NCBI RefSeq assembly: GCF_030285365.1
Contig: NZ_JASVDS010000003.1
Location: 186,001 to 250,000 of the forward strand
Direction: 5' to 3'
Source: Roseateles subflavus
Lineage (GTDB): Bacteria > Pseudomonadota > Gammaproteobacteria > Burkholderiales > Burkholderiaceae_C
Length of the DNA stretch: 64,000 nt
The notes under the pieces are model-generated. The model was not told the DNA's origin and searched no databases. It saw nothing but the letters and a program-made list of their open reading frames with translations. Position 1 is the first letter of the stretch, and the number at the start of each line of letters is the position of its first letter. Below are positions 34,377 through 42,104 of the stretch, piece by piece. Both the position numbers and the translations under genes were made by a program.

Positions 34377-34500
34377 CCGGGCACTCCCGCGCGGGGTGGC
34401 GTGTCGCCGGCACGAGACATTCCGTCACCCCTGCGACGCGCTTCCTGTTGCATGATGCGCGCCGTTTTGGCCCCCGGTGGGCATGGAAGGACTTCCAAGC

Positions 34501-35637
34501 ATGGAACGCGATCAGGCCTCGAAATTCATCAATGATCTGCTGCGGCTGATGGTCTCCCGCAAGGGCTCGGATCTGTTCCTCACGGCCGAGTTCCCGCCCG
34601 CCATCAAGGTGGACGGCAAGGTGACCAAGGTGTCGCCCCAGCCCCTGACCGGCCAGCACACCCTGCAGCTGGCGCGTTCGATCATGAACGACAAGCAGGC
34701 GGCCGACTTCGAGAAGCACAAGGAGTGCAACTTCGCGATTTCGCCGCAGGGCATCGGGCGCTTCCGGGTGAACGCCTACCTGCAGCAGGGCCAGGTGGCC
34801 CTCGTGCTGCGGACGATTCCCCAGAACCTGCCGAGCATCGAGTCCCTGGACCTGCCGCCCATCCTCAAGGACGTGGTGCTGACCAAGCGCGGCCTGGTGA
34901 TCGTGGTGGGCGCCACGGGCTCGGGCAAGAGCACCTCGCTGGCGGCCATGATCGACCACCGCAACGAGACCACCTACGGCCACATCATCACCATCGAGGA
35001 CCCGGTGGAGTTCGTGCATCCGCACAAGAACTGCATCGTCAGCCAGCGCGAGCTGGGCCTGGACACCGACAGCTGGGAGATGGCGCTGAAGAACACGCTG
35101 CGCCAGGCGCCGGACGTCATCCTGATGGGCGAAATCCGGGACCGCGAGACCATGGAGCACGCGGTGGCCTTCGCCGAGACCGGTCACCTGTGCATGGCCA
35201 CGCTGCACGCCAACAGTGCCAACCAGGCGCTGGACCGCATCATCAACTTCTTCCCCGAGGAGCGTCGTGCCCAGCTGCTGATGGACCTCTCGCTGAACCT
35301 GCGCTCCATCGTCTCGCAGCGCCTGCTGCCGCGCCGGGAGGGCAAGGGCCGGATCGCCGCCGTGGAGATCCTCCTGAACACGCCGCTGATCTCCGACATG
35401 ATCTTCAAGGGCGAGGTGGGCGAGATCAAGGAAGTCATGAAGCGCTCGCGCGAGCAGGGCATGCAGACCTTCGACCAGGCGCTGTTCGACCTCTTCGAGT
35501 TCGGCCGCATCAACTACGAGGACGCCCTGCGCAACGCCGACTCCGTCAACGATCTGCGCTTGCAGATCAAGCTCAACAGCGAGCGTGCCCGCAGCGGCGA
35601 GCTGAGCCAGGGCACCGAGCACCTCACCATTCTCTGA
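34501..35637 (+). CDS. pilU: PilT-dependent retraction ATPase PilU
   Basis: 378 residues from the ATG at 34501, with AAGGA nine bases upstream; an in-frame GTG at 34477 is less likely. Walker A GATGSGKS (about 137-144), IITIEDPVEFVHPHKN and GEIRDRETMEHAVAFAETGHL are present. The C-terminal extension after the ATPase (EQGMQTFDQALFDLFEFGRINYEDAL) is characteristic of PilU and makes it longer than PilT. PilU assists PilT under load and is not sufficient alone (family knowledge). The start of the next gene is 37 bp after the stop. Confidence 0.96.
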   Translation: MERDQASKFINDLLRLMVSRKGSDLFLTAEFPPAIKVDGKVTKVSPQPLTGQHTLQLARSIMNDKQAADFEKHKECNFAISPQGIGRFRVNAYLQQGQVALVLRTIPQNLPSIESLDLPPILKDVVLTKRGLVIVVGATGSGKSTSLAAMIDHRNETTYGHIITIEDPVEFVHPHKNCIVSQRELGLDTDSWEMALKNTLRQAPDVILMGEIRDRETMEHAVAFAETGHLCMATLHANSANQALDRIINFFPEERRAQLLMDLSLNLRSIVSQRLLPRREGKGRIAAVEILLNTPLISDMIFKGEVGEIKEVMKRSREQGMQTFDQALFDLFEFGRINYEDALRNADSVNDLRLQIKLNSERARSGELSQGTEHLTIL

Positions 35638-35674
35638 CCCGATTCCCCAGCCCGGACCCGATCCCGTACACGCC

Positions 35675-36583
35675 ATGGCAGACAGCATCAACACGACGCG
35701 CACCTACGAACCGACGGCCCCCCGCCGCGTGGCCTTCATCGGCCTGGGCGTGATGGGCCTGCCCATGGCCGGGCACCTGGCCCGGGCCGGGCACGCGGTG
35801 ACCGTCTACAACCGCAGCGCCGCCAAGGCCGCCGCCTGGGTGGCGGAATTCGCGGGCGCCTCGGCCCCGACGCCCGCCGAGGCGGCGCGCGAGGCCGACG
35901 TGGTCTTCACGTGCGTCGGCAACGATGACGATCTGCGCTCGGTGCTGCTGGGTGAGACCGGGGCCTTTGCGGGCATGAAGCCGGGCGCGATCCTGGTCGA
36001 TCACACCACGGCCTCCGCCGAGGTGGCGCGCGAGATGCAGGCCGCGGCCAAGGCCCGCGGCCTGCATTTCGTGGATGCGCCGGTGTCGGGCGGGCAGGCA
36101 GGCGCCGTCAACGGCCAGCTCACCGTCATGTGCGGTGGCGACGCCGCTCCCTTCGAGGCCATGAAGCCGGTCGCCCTGGCCTTCTCCCGTGCCGTGACCC
36201 TGGTCGGCGAGCCGGGGGCGGGCCAGCTGGCCAAGATGGTCAACCAGATCTGCATTGCGGGCCTGGTGCAGGGGCTGGCCGAGGCCGTGGCCTTCGGCGA
36301 TCGTGCGGGCCTGGACATGAAGCAGGTCCTGGACGTCATCGGCAAGGGCGCCGCGCAAAGCTGGCAGATGGACAACCGTGGCAAGACCATGGTCGACGAC
36401 CAGTTCAACTTCGGCTTCGCCGTGGACTGGATGCGCAAGGATCTCGGCTTGGTGCTGGATGAAGCCCGGCGCAATGGCGCGAAGCTGCCGGTGACCGCCC
36501 TGGTCGACCAGTTCTATGCCGACGTGCAGGGCCTGGGTGGCGGCCGCTGGGACACCTCCAGCCTGATCAAGCGCCTGCGCTGA
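35675..36583 (+). CDS. NAD(P)-dependent beta-hydroxyacid dehydrogenase (HIBADH family)
   Basis: 302 residues. Rossmann motif GLGVMGLPMAGHLARAG near residues 25-41, substrate-binding DAPVSGGQAGAVNGQLTVM near 129-147, and catalytic lysine region GQLAKMVNQICIAG near 183-196. This is the tartronate semialdehyde reductase / 3-hydroxyisobutyrate dehydrogenase / glyoxylate reductase family; which one is not decidable without neighbours. The PilT/PilU genes upstream do not suggest a pathway, though the same order is common in related genomes, as far as I recall. An N-terminal extension of about 15 polar residues precedes the first strand. Confidence 0.9.
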   Translation: MADSINTTRTYEPTAPRRVAFIGLGVMGLPMAGHLARAGHAVTVYNRSAAKAAAWVAEFAGASAPTPAEAAREADVVFTCVGNDDDLRSVLLGETGAFAGMKPGAILVDHTTASAEVAREMQAAAKARGLHFVDAPVSGGQAGAVNGQLTVMCGGDAAPFEAMKPVALAFSRAVTLVGEPGAGQLAKMVNQICIAGLVQGLAEAVAFGDRAGLDMKQVLDVIGKGAAQSWQMDNRGKTMVDDQFNFGFAVDWMRKDLGLVLDEARRNGAKLPVTALVDQFYADVQGLGGGRWDTSSLIKRLR

Positions 36584-36716
36584 GCAGGCCGGCCTCAGCG
36601 GTCTTCAGCGCCAGGGGCCGGGCCAGCATCGTCGTGTACAAGCACGAGGCGAAGCCATCAGCCGAAGCGCGGGTGGCGCGACCGCAAGGGATCGTGCCAG
36701 TGCGGGGCTGTTTAAG

Positions 36717-36752
36717 GCCGAGTGCCGGGCCGAGTGCCGGGCAGAGCGCCGG
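36717..36752. repeat. Three tandem 12-bp units
   Basis: GCCGAGTGCCGG at 36717 and 36729 is followed by the variant GCAGAGCGCCGG at 36741. It lies in the 274-bp gap between two convergent genes, which otherwise holds no gene. Confidence 0.7.
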
Positions 36753-36812
36753 GCCGCTCCCAAGCCGGCCCACAGGGTCATGAGTGCCGGTCCAACAAGC
36801 AGGCATGACCGT

Positions 36813-36846
36813 CCCCCCGGGGGACCGGCGAAGTACCCCTTCGCCG
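36813..36846. repeat. REP-like double palindrome, family A
   Basis: CCCCCGGGGG (36813-36822) is followed by CGGCGAAG (36826-36833) pairing with CTTCGCCG (36839-36846). A relative with CCCCC-TTGA-GGGGG and CCGGC-GAA-GCCGG lies at 55269-55295. Such elements sit between convergent genes in many Burkholderiales genomes. Confidence 0.55.
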
Positions 36847-36857
36847 AGGGGCTCACC

Positions 36858-37520
36858 TCACCGTGATTCGCTCGGCTTCGGCGGCTTCGGGGCGGTGCGC
36901 GCGAGTTCCTCTTCGGAAATGATCTCGAACAGGCGGACGACCTTCTTCACGCCGGACACCCCTCGGGCGATCTCGGTGGCCCGGTGCGCCTCGCGCTCGG
37001 TCACGCGGCCCAGCATGAAGACCTCGCCGCGCTCCACGACCACGTAGAAGGCATTGGAGATCAGGTCGCGGGCATCCACGAGGCTGGCCTTGATCTTGCC
37101 CGCCACGAGCACGTCGTTGGACCGCGAGCTCAGGGAGCTGATGAAGCCGACCTGGACCTCGTTCACCACGCGGCCCACGTTCTCCACCTCCGCCACGATC
37201 CGCTCGGCTTCGGCCTTGTCTTCCTCGGTGCGCGTCTCGCCCGTGAGCAGCACCTGGCGGTTGTAGCTGTTCACGCTGATGTGGACGCGATCGCCCAGCT
37301 TGTCGGCCAGGCGCTTGCCGGCCTTCAGCTCGATGCCCTGGTCTTCGACCTGCGTACCGGAGGTGCGGCGGTCCGTGGCCACCATGGCCGTGCCGACCAT
37401 GCCGCCCACCATCAGGGGCGCGCAGGCGCTGAGCAGTCCGCCACCCAGCGTGGCGAGCAGGGGGATCAGGGCGAGTTGCCGCAGGCGGCGCGTGCGATTC
37501 ACTTGCATGGGTTCAGGCAT
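36858..37520 (-). CDS. dolP: BON domain lipoprotein, DolP-like
   Basis: 220 residues from the ATG at 37520 (an ATG at 37508 is also possible). The lipobox LLSAC puts the lipidated Cys near residue 33. Two BON domains follow: GIELKAGKRLADKLG to VLLTGETRTEEDKAEAE, and DVLVAGKIKASLVDA to VFMLGRVTEREAHRATEI. In E. coli DolP is an outer-membrane lipoprotein that supports envelope integrity and BAM function at sites rich in anionic lipid. The C terminus is a Pro/Lys tail. It is the last gene of the yraN-diaA-dolP cluster, in the same order as in E. coli. Confidence 0.9.
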   Translation of the reverse strand: MPEPMQVNRTRRLRQLALIPLLATLGGGLLSACAPLMVGGMVGTAMVATDRRTSGTQVEDQGIELKAGKRLADKLGDRVHISVNSYNRQVLLTGETRTEEDKAEAERIVAEVENVGRVVNEVQVGFISSLSSRSNDVLVAGKIKASLVDARDLISNAFYVVVERGEVFMLGRVTEREAHRATEIARGVSGVKKVVRLFEIISEEELARTAPKPPKPSESR

Positions 37521-37616
37521 CCAGTCGATGAGGGGCGAAAGCTGGCGAAGGCGTCAGCGGCGTTGGCGAAGCGGCATGGGCGACGTGGCAAGTGCGGTGC
37601 CTGTGGCGACCCGCAT

Positions 37617-38201
37617 TCACTCCTCGATGCCCAGCAGCTGGGCGTCGATGGCATCGCAGAGGCAATGGCTCAGCAGGCGATAGCCCTCGGCCACCCGTGC
37701 AAAGCGGCTGTGAGGCAGGCGCAGCGGAATGTCGGTGTCCAGCAGGGCGCTGCGCAGGGCCTCGTCCTGGCTGCCGCTGAGCAGCACCACGCTCATGTCC
37801 TGCGCGTGGGCCGCCTCCAGCAGCGGCACGAGGCTTGCGCCGCTGCCGCTGGGGTTGTCGATCAGCAGGAGCAGGTCGCCTGGATGGCCGAGCGTCTGGA
37901 TCTGGCGCGCCAGGCCCGCTGCTTCGTCCAGCACGCCGGGGCCCTGGTGCAGCAGCGCGTTGATGGCAATCGCCGCGAGGCCGGGGCGCTCCTGCTCGAA
38001 GCGACCCGTGAGCAGCGCCGCGGCATAGGCGGCATCCTGCGCGGCCAGGCCGGCGCCGGCGCAGAGCAGCCGACCGCCGCCGGTGATGCCGTCGACCAGC
38101 ATCTGCGCGGCCAGGGCCATGGGGCGGGACAGCGGCTCGGCGACCTGGTAGAGCAGGTCCGCGCTTTCGAAGAACTGTTGTTGGATGCGTTGTTCAAGCA
38201 T
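37617..38201 (-). CDS. SIS domain protein, DiaA/GmhA-like
   Basis: 194 residues with a single SIS fold. The order yraN-this gene-dolP matches E. coli diaA, so a DiaA-like role at DnaA/oriC is the best positional guess; GmhA (heptose isomerase) is the sequence relative. The sugar-phosphate loop that reads GNGGSA or GNGTSA in those families is here CAGAGLAAQDA, and the second loop (TTSG type) reads LIDNPSGSGASLV. Isomerase activity is therefore doubtful. The RFEQERPGLAAIAIN segment is well conserved. Function as a non-catalytic regulator is inference. Confidence 0.82.
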   Translation of the reverse strand: MLEQRIQQQFFESADLLYQVAEPLSRPMALAAQMLVDGITGGGRLLCAGAGLAAQDAAYAAALLTGRFEQERPGLAAIAINALLHQGPGVLDEAAGLARQIQTLGHPGDLLLLIDNPSGSGASLVPLLEAAHAQDMSVVLLSGSQDEALRSALLDTDIPLRLPHSRFARVAEGYRLLSHCLCDAIDAQLLGIEE

Positions 38202-38288
38202 TGCCGCGCATGATAAGCCAGGGCATGGAGGGCTGCGGGTTTACCCCGCGTGAAATGGGGCGGCGGCGGGCCTGGCCTCGTGCCGCCG

Positions 38289-38720
38289 CTAGCCCGCGTT
38301 CGTGGCCTGCGCATCGAAGGCGCCGGGCAGCCAGTGCAGCTCGTCGCCGTCGATGGCGATGACGTCGAAGCGGCAGGGCGGCGGCTGGCGAAAGCGCAGC
38401 AGGTAGTGCTGCGCGGCCAGCAGGACCCGCCGCTGCTTGCGCTGGCCGATCGAGGCTGCCGCGCCGCCATGGGCGGACGAGCGGCGCGCGCGGACCTCCA
38501 CGAAGATCACGCAGCCGTCGGTGGCCTGCACGATCAGGTCGATCTCGCCGCCCTGCGCATGCGGCCCCCGGGCCACCCGATAATTGCGCTCCAGCAGCCG
38601 CATGCCCTGCGCCTGCAGATGCCGCAGCGCCTGCTGTTCGGCCTCTGCCCCGCGGGCCTGCCGGCTTTCGCCGACCCCGCTGCGGGGCGGCCCTGACTTG
38701 AAGGCGCTCCACTTGAACAT
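38289..38720 (-). CDS. yraN: YraN family (UPF0102) endonuclease-like protein
   Basis: 143 residues from the ATG at 38720, which has AGAGGC upstream. It shows the family pattern of a restriction-endonuclease-like fold: RGAEAEQQALRHLQAQGMRLLERNYR, GGEIDLIVQ (Asp of the active site) and VIFVEVRARRSSAHGG (the ExK-like position carries VEVRAR). These small proteins resemble Holliday-junction resolvases; the cellular role is unclear. It begins 16 bp from the divergent rsmI start, and the two always seem to travel together in proteobacteria. Confidence 0.9.
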   Translation of the reverse strand: MFKWSAFKSGPPRSGVGESRQARGAEAEQQALRHLQAQGMRLLERNYRVARGPHAQGGEIDLIVQATDGCVIFVEVRARRSSAHGGAAASIGQRKQRRVLLAAQHYLLRFRQPPPCRFDVIAIDGDELHWLPGAFDAQATNAG

Positions 38721-38736
38721 CGATGCCTCTTTGCTG

Positions 38737-39627
38737 ATGCAGGCTGCCCGCGCGGCGGCCGGTGGTCAGCAGTATCCGGCCGGTACGCTCTATCTCGTGC
38801 CCACGCCCATCGGCAATCTGGCGGATGTCAGCCTGCGCTGCCTGCATGTGCTGGCGCTCGTCGATGCCGTCGCCTGCGAAGACACCCGGGTCAGCGGCCA
38901 GCTGCTGCATCACCTGGGGCTGCACAAGCCGCTGGTGAGCCTGCACCAGCACAACGAGCAGTCGGCCTCGGCCGCGCTCGTGGCCCGCTTGCAAGCGGGC
39001 GAGCGCATTGCGTATGTGTCGGATGCGGGCACGCCCGCGGTGTCGGATCCGGGCGCCCTGCTGGTGGCCGCCGTTCAGCAGGCCGGCCTGCGGGTGCTGC
39101 CGCTGCCGGGCCCCTCGGCGGTCGTGACCGCCCTCAGCGCCGCAGGGGATGCCCGCGCGCAGGGCTTTGCATTCGCCGGCTTTCTGCCACCCAAGGGCCA
39201 GGAGCGCCGCACAAGACTGCAGGCACTGCTGGGGTCGGCACAGAGCCAGGTGCTGTTCGAGGCGCCGCATCGCATTGCCAACCTGCTGGCGCTGATCGCG
39301 GAACTCGCGCCCGCACAGACGCTGAGCGTCTGCCGCGAGCTGACGAAGCAGTTCGAGACCGTCCATACGGACCTGGCCGCGTCCATGCCGGCCTGGCTGG
39401 CGGCGGACCCGCAGCGGGAGCGGGGCGAGTTCGTGCTGGTGCTGCATGCCGAGCCGCCACAGGCCGCCAGCGAAGAGCTGCCGGCCGAGGTCAGCCGCAT
39501 GCTGGCCCGCCTGCTGCAGGAACTGCCGCTGAAGCAGGCCGTGCAGATTGCCACGGACCTCAGCGGTCTTCCGCGCAATGGCCTCTACGACGCGGCCCTG
39601 CAGATGAAGAAGGCCGCCGAGGCCTGA
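38737..39627 (+). CDS. rsmI: 16S rRNA (cytidine(1402)-2'-O)-methyltransferase RsmI
   Basis: 296 residues from the ATG at 38737; a TTG at 38713 with a GAAGG site would add eight residues and overlap yraN. The tetrapyrrole-methylase fold is recognisable from LYLVPTPIGNLADVSLRCLHVLALVDAVACEDTRVS, given here as two motifs (PTPIGNLAD and CEDTRVS), then SDAGTPAVSDPG and GPSAVVTALSAAG. The enzyme 2'-O-methylates C1402 of 16S rRNA in the decoding centre using SAM. Its divergent partner genes yraN-SIS-dolP reproduce the E. coli yra locus without lpoA. Confidence 0.95.
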   Translation: MQAARAAAGGQQYPAGTLYLVPTPIGNLADVSLRCLHVLALVDAVACEDTRVSGQLLHHLGLHKPLVSLHQHNEQSASAALVARLQAGERIAYVSDAGTPAVSDPGALLVAAVQQAGLRVLPLPGPSAVVTALSAAGDARAQGFAFAGFLPPKGQERRTRLQALLGSAQSQVLFEAPHRIANLLALIAELAPAQTLSVCRELTKQFETVHTDLAASMPAWLAADPQRERGEFVLVLHAEPPQAASEELPAEVSRMLARLLQELPLKQAVQIATDLSGLPRNGLYDAALQMKKAAEA

Positions 39628-39694
39628 GGCATCAGCGGCCATGAGGGCCGTCATCGGGTGAGCGGGGCGTCACGGATGCGCCGGCGCAGGGCGC

Positions 39695-40054
39695 TCAGTT
39701 GCCGGGGGAGCTGGCGCTCTTGTCGTTGTGCTTGGCGTGGTGGATGTCCTTGCTGGCGGCGTCCTGCATGTGGTGCAGGCGGCGGCGCTCGTGCTTGGTC
39801 ACCGTGCCATCGGACTTGGCGTTGGTTTCAGCCTGGTTGATGCGGTTCTGCTCGCGTTCCAGGCGGCGGGTCTCGCGGGCCGTCAGCGTGCCGGAGGCTG
39901 CACCCTGGGCGATGCGTGCCTGCTGCTTGGCTTCGCGCTGGTCGGCGCGCGGGGTGGCCGGCGTGGAGGCGTCCTGGGCCTGGGCACTCAGGGCGGCGGC
40001 GCTGCCCACGGCAAGCACGGCGATCAGGCGGGTCATCGAGGTCGAGAAGCTCAT
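39695..40054 (-). CDS. Small exported basic/charged hypothetical protein
   Basis: 119 residues from the ATG at 40054. A signal peptide (TRLIAVLAVGSAAALSAQAQ, cleavage near residue 25) is followed by a highly charged, probably helical mature part with two related half-repeats: QARIAQGAASGTLTARETRRLEREQ and AKSDGTVTKHERRRLHHMQ. The SGTLT/DGTVT followed by charged helices looks like paired helix-turn units reminiscent of degenerate EF-hand-like loops. It ends with a His/Lys-rich tail. It resembles short periplasmic proteins seen in many Burkholderiales, as I recall, with no known role. Confidence 0.75.
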   Translation of the reverse strand: MSFSTSMTRLIAVLAVGSAAALSAQAQDASTPATPRADQREAKQQARIAQGAASGTLTARETRRLEREQNRINQAETNAKSDGTVTKHERRRLHHMQDAASKDIHHAKHNDKSASSPGN

Positions 40055-40395
40055 GAAGGCACTCCTTGGAGTTGGTATCGGGTGTATGGTTTCGGGGCGG
40101 AGCCGACACCGCGTCGGCTGTGAGGGGACAACGTCGCAGCAGGCGCCTGCGGCGACAGGCGGCGTGTAAAGAACGGTGAAACGCGACCGGTGAAAGGCGA
40201 CCGGTGAAACGCGAACGGAGAGCGCTGTCGGTGAAGCGCGTCGGGACCACCACGGCATGGGGCGCGCTGGAACTCTCCAGGACTGCAAGGGACTGCCGAG
40301 GCGCAGGATGCCGGCATCCGGCGAAAGAAGCATCGGCAGAATGGGTGAAAGACCGCATGAGTGCAGCGGGGGTCGGCGCTCCTACAATGGCCCGC
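40055..40395. other. Intergenic region before tldD
   Basis: 341 bp between divergent genes. It contains the short tandem repeat at 40174-40242 and, at its right end, TACAAT (40383-40388) directly in front of the tldD start. No gene is supported here. Confidence 0.5.
40174..40242. repeat. Imperfect tandem repeat, 14-bp unit
   Basis: CGGTGAAACGCGAC at 40174, CGGTGAAAGGCGAC at 40188 and CGGTGAAACGCGAA at 40202 are consecutive. After a diverged unit, CGGTGAAGCGCGTC follows at 40229. Too short and unspaced to be a CRISPR array. Confidence 0.8.
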
Positions 40396-41859
40396 ATGAT
40401 TTCGCGCGAACCCACCATCGCCCGTCTGGCGACCGCCCGCAGCCAGCTGCTGGAACCCTTCGGCCTCACCGAGGCGACACTCGCCAAGGCCTTGCGGCTG
40501 ATCACCGAGCATCGCGTCGACGACGCCGACCTCTACTTCCAGACCACGCGCGCCGAGGGCTGGAGTCTCGAGGAAGGCATCGTCAAGAGCGGCAGCTTCT
40601 CCATCGACCAGGGCGTGGGGGTGCGCGCGGTGGCCGGCGAGAAGACGGCCTTCGCCTACTCCGACGACATCTCCGAGAACGCCCTGCTCGATGCCGCCCG
40701 CACGGTGCGCAGCATCGCCGCGGCCGGCCAGAGCCGCCGCGTGAAGGTGCCGGGCGAGCCCGTGATTGCCGCCAGCCGTTCGCTGTACGGCGACGCCGAC
40801 CCCATCGCCAGCCTGGACAGTACCGAGAAGGTGGCCCTGCTCGAGCGCGCCGAGCGCATGGCCCGCGCCAAGGACCCGCGCATCGTGCAGGTCATGGCCG
40901 GCCTCGCCGCCGAGCATGACGTGGTGCTGATCGCCCGTGCCGACGGCACCCTGGCGGCGGACGTCCGCCCGCTGGTGCGCCTGTCCATCACCGTGATCGC
41001 CGAGCAGGGGGATCGCCGCGAGGTGGGCACGGGCGGCGGTGGCGGCCGCTTCGGGCTGGCCTACTTCACGGACGAGATGATCGCCTCCTACGCCGACGAC
41101 GCCGTCAAGGCCGCCCTGACCAACCTCGAATCCCGCCCGGCCCCTGCCGGCGAGATGACGGTGGTCCTCGGCCCGGGCTGGCCCGGCGTGCTGCTGCACG
41201 AGGCCGTGGGCCATGGCCTGGAGGGGGACTTCAACCGCAAGGGTTCCAGCGCCTTCGCAGGCCGCATGGGCCAACGGGTGGCGGCCAAGGGGGTCACCGT
41301 GCTGGACGACGGCACGCTGGCCGACCGCCGCGGCTCGCTCAATGTGGACGACGAGGGCCATCCCTCGCAGGCCAATGTGCTGATCGAGGATGGCATCCTC
41401 AAGGGCTACATCCAGGACGCCATGAACGCGCGGCTGATGAAGGTCGCGCCCACCGGCAACGGCCGTCGCGAGAGCTACGCCCACCTGCCCATGCCCCGCA
41501 TGACCAACACCTACATGCTGGGCGGCGACAAGGACCCGGCCGAGATCATCGCCAGCATCGACAAGGGTCTCTACGCCACCAACTTCGGCGGCGGGCAGGT
41601 CGACATCACGAGCGGCAAGTTCGTTTTCTCGGCAAGCGAGGCTTTCTGGGTCGAGAAGGGCCAGATCCAGTACCCGGTGAAGGGCGCCACCATCATCGGC
41701 AACGGTCCGGATGCGCTGACCCGCGTCAGCATGATCGGCAACGACATGGCCCTCGACACGGGCGTGGGCGTCTGCGGCAAGGAAGGCCAGAGCGTGCCGG
41801 TGGGGGTGGGGCAACCGACCCTGCGGATCGACGGCCTGACCGTCGGCGGCACGGCCTGA
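40396..41859 (+). CDS. tldD: Metalloprotease TldD
   Basis: 487 residues from the ATG at 40396 (481 in E. coli); an in-frame ATG at 40387 is possible. TldD pairs with TldE/PmbA to form a peptidase that unfolds and degrades small peptides, as in microcin B17 maturation and CcdA turnover. The zinc motif HEAVGH (268-273, HExxxH) is intact, as is the family C-terminal block NFGGGQVDITSGKFVFSASEA. A TACAAT hexamer ends only 7 bases before this ATG, so the mRNA may be nearly leaderless. pmbA is not in the window. Confidence 0.95.
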   Translation: MISREPTIARLATARSQLLEPFGLTEATLAKALRLITEHRVDDADLYFQTTRAEGWSLEEGIVKSGSFSIDQGVGVRAVAGEKTAFAYSDDISENALLDAARTVRSIAAAGQSRRVKVPGEPVIAASRSLYGDADPIASLDSTEKVALLERAERMARAKDPRIVQVMAGLAAEHDVVLIARADGTLAADVRPLVRLSITVIAEQGDRREVGTGGGGGRFGLAYFTDEMIASYADDAVKAALTNLESRPAPAGEMTVVLGPGWPGVLLHEAVGHGLEGDFNRKGSSAFAGRMGQRVAAKGVTVLDDGTLADRRGSLNVDDEGHPSQANVLIEDGILKGYIQDAMNARLMKVAPTGNGRRESYAHLPMPRMTNTYMLGGDKDPAEIIASIDKGLYATNFGGGQVDITSGKFVFSASEAFWVEKGQIQYPVKGATIIGNGPDALTRVSMIGNDMALDTGVGVCGKEGQSVPVGVGQPTLRIDGLTVGGTA

Positions 41860-41933
41860 TGACGGGGACGCTGCCGGGCTTGACCGGCCGCAAGATGCGG
41901 CGCTGAGACAACAAACGACTCCCCCGCCCGGGC

Positions 41934-41963
41934 TTGACGCCCTTGCGCCGCAGCAGGCAGTAT
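41934..41963 (+). promoter_or_regulatory. Candidate promoter of the leader-DAHP synthase unit
   Basis: TTGACG (41934-41939), 18-bp spacer, CAGTAT (41958-41963). The predicted start lies at about 41969-41972, at or just before the leader-peptide ATG, so the leader may be read from a leaderless or nearly leaderless transcript. No Shine-Dalgarno sequence precedes that ATG. Confidence 0.45.
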
Positions 41964-41971
41964 TCGCCACC

Positions 41972-42046
41972 ATGCACTCGCCGAAGTTTTACTTTGCCTT
42001 CTTTTGGTTCTCGCACCGCACCGGCGGAGGAGAGGCGAACGCGTAA
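41972..42046 (+). CDS. Aromatic-amino-acid leader peptide for DAHP synthase attenuation
   Basis: A 24-codon frame ending in TAA. Codons 5-13 read KFYFAFFWF: five Phe, one Tyr and one Trp within nine codons, followed by a Ser/His/Gly/Glu tail without further aromatics. It lies 25 bp upstream of a strong terminator hairpin and 107 bp upstream of the class I DAHP synthase gene. This is the layout of the pheL/trpL type of ribosome-mediated attenuation: shortage of charged aromatic tRNAs would stall the ribosome on codons 6-13 and favour read-through. Composition this extreme, in a genome where Phe and Trp are rare, is unlikely by chance. Translation itself is inferred. Confidence 0.82.
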   Translation: MHSPKFYFAFFWFSHRTGGGEANA

Positions 42047-42104
42047 CCCCAGACACGCAACGAATCTCTGAAGACCGCCGGGCTCCCCCGGCGGTCTTTT
42101 TTTT
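42021..42104 (+). promoter_or_regulatory. Attenuator: antiterminator and terminator of the DAHP synthase leader
   Basis: Terminator: AAGACCGCCGGG (42071-42082) pairs with CCCGGCGGTCTT (42087-42098) over 12 bp with a CTCC loop, then eight T (42097-42104). Competing antiterminator: CCGGCGG (42021-42027) pairs with CCGCCGG (42075-42081) in the terminator's left arm, extended by AGAG (42031-42034) with CTCT (42066-42069). An upstream segment CTCGCCG (41977-41983) can pair with the CGGCG region and release the terminator. These are the 1:2, 2:3 and 3:4 stems of a classical attenuator. Confidence 0.78.

Noticed and set aside
40174-40242. Short direct repeats as a possible CRISPR array
   Set aside because: The units are 14 bp and contiguous with no spacers, and no cas genes are present.
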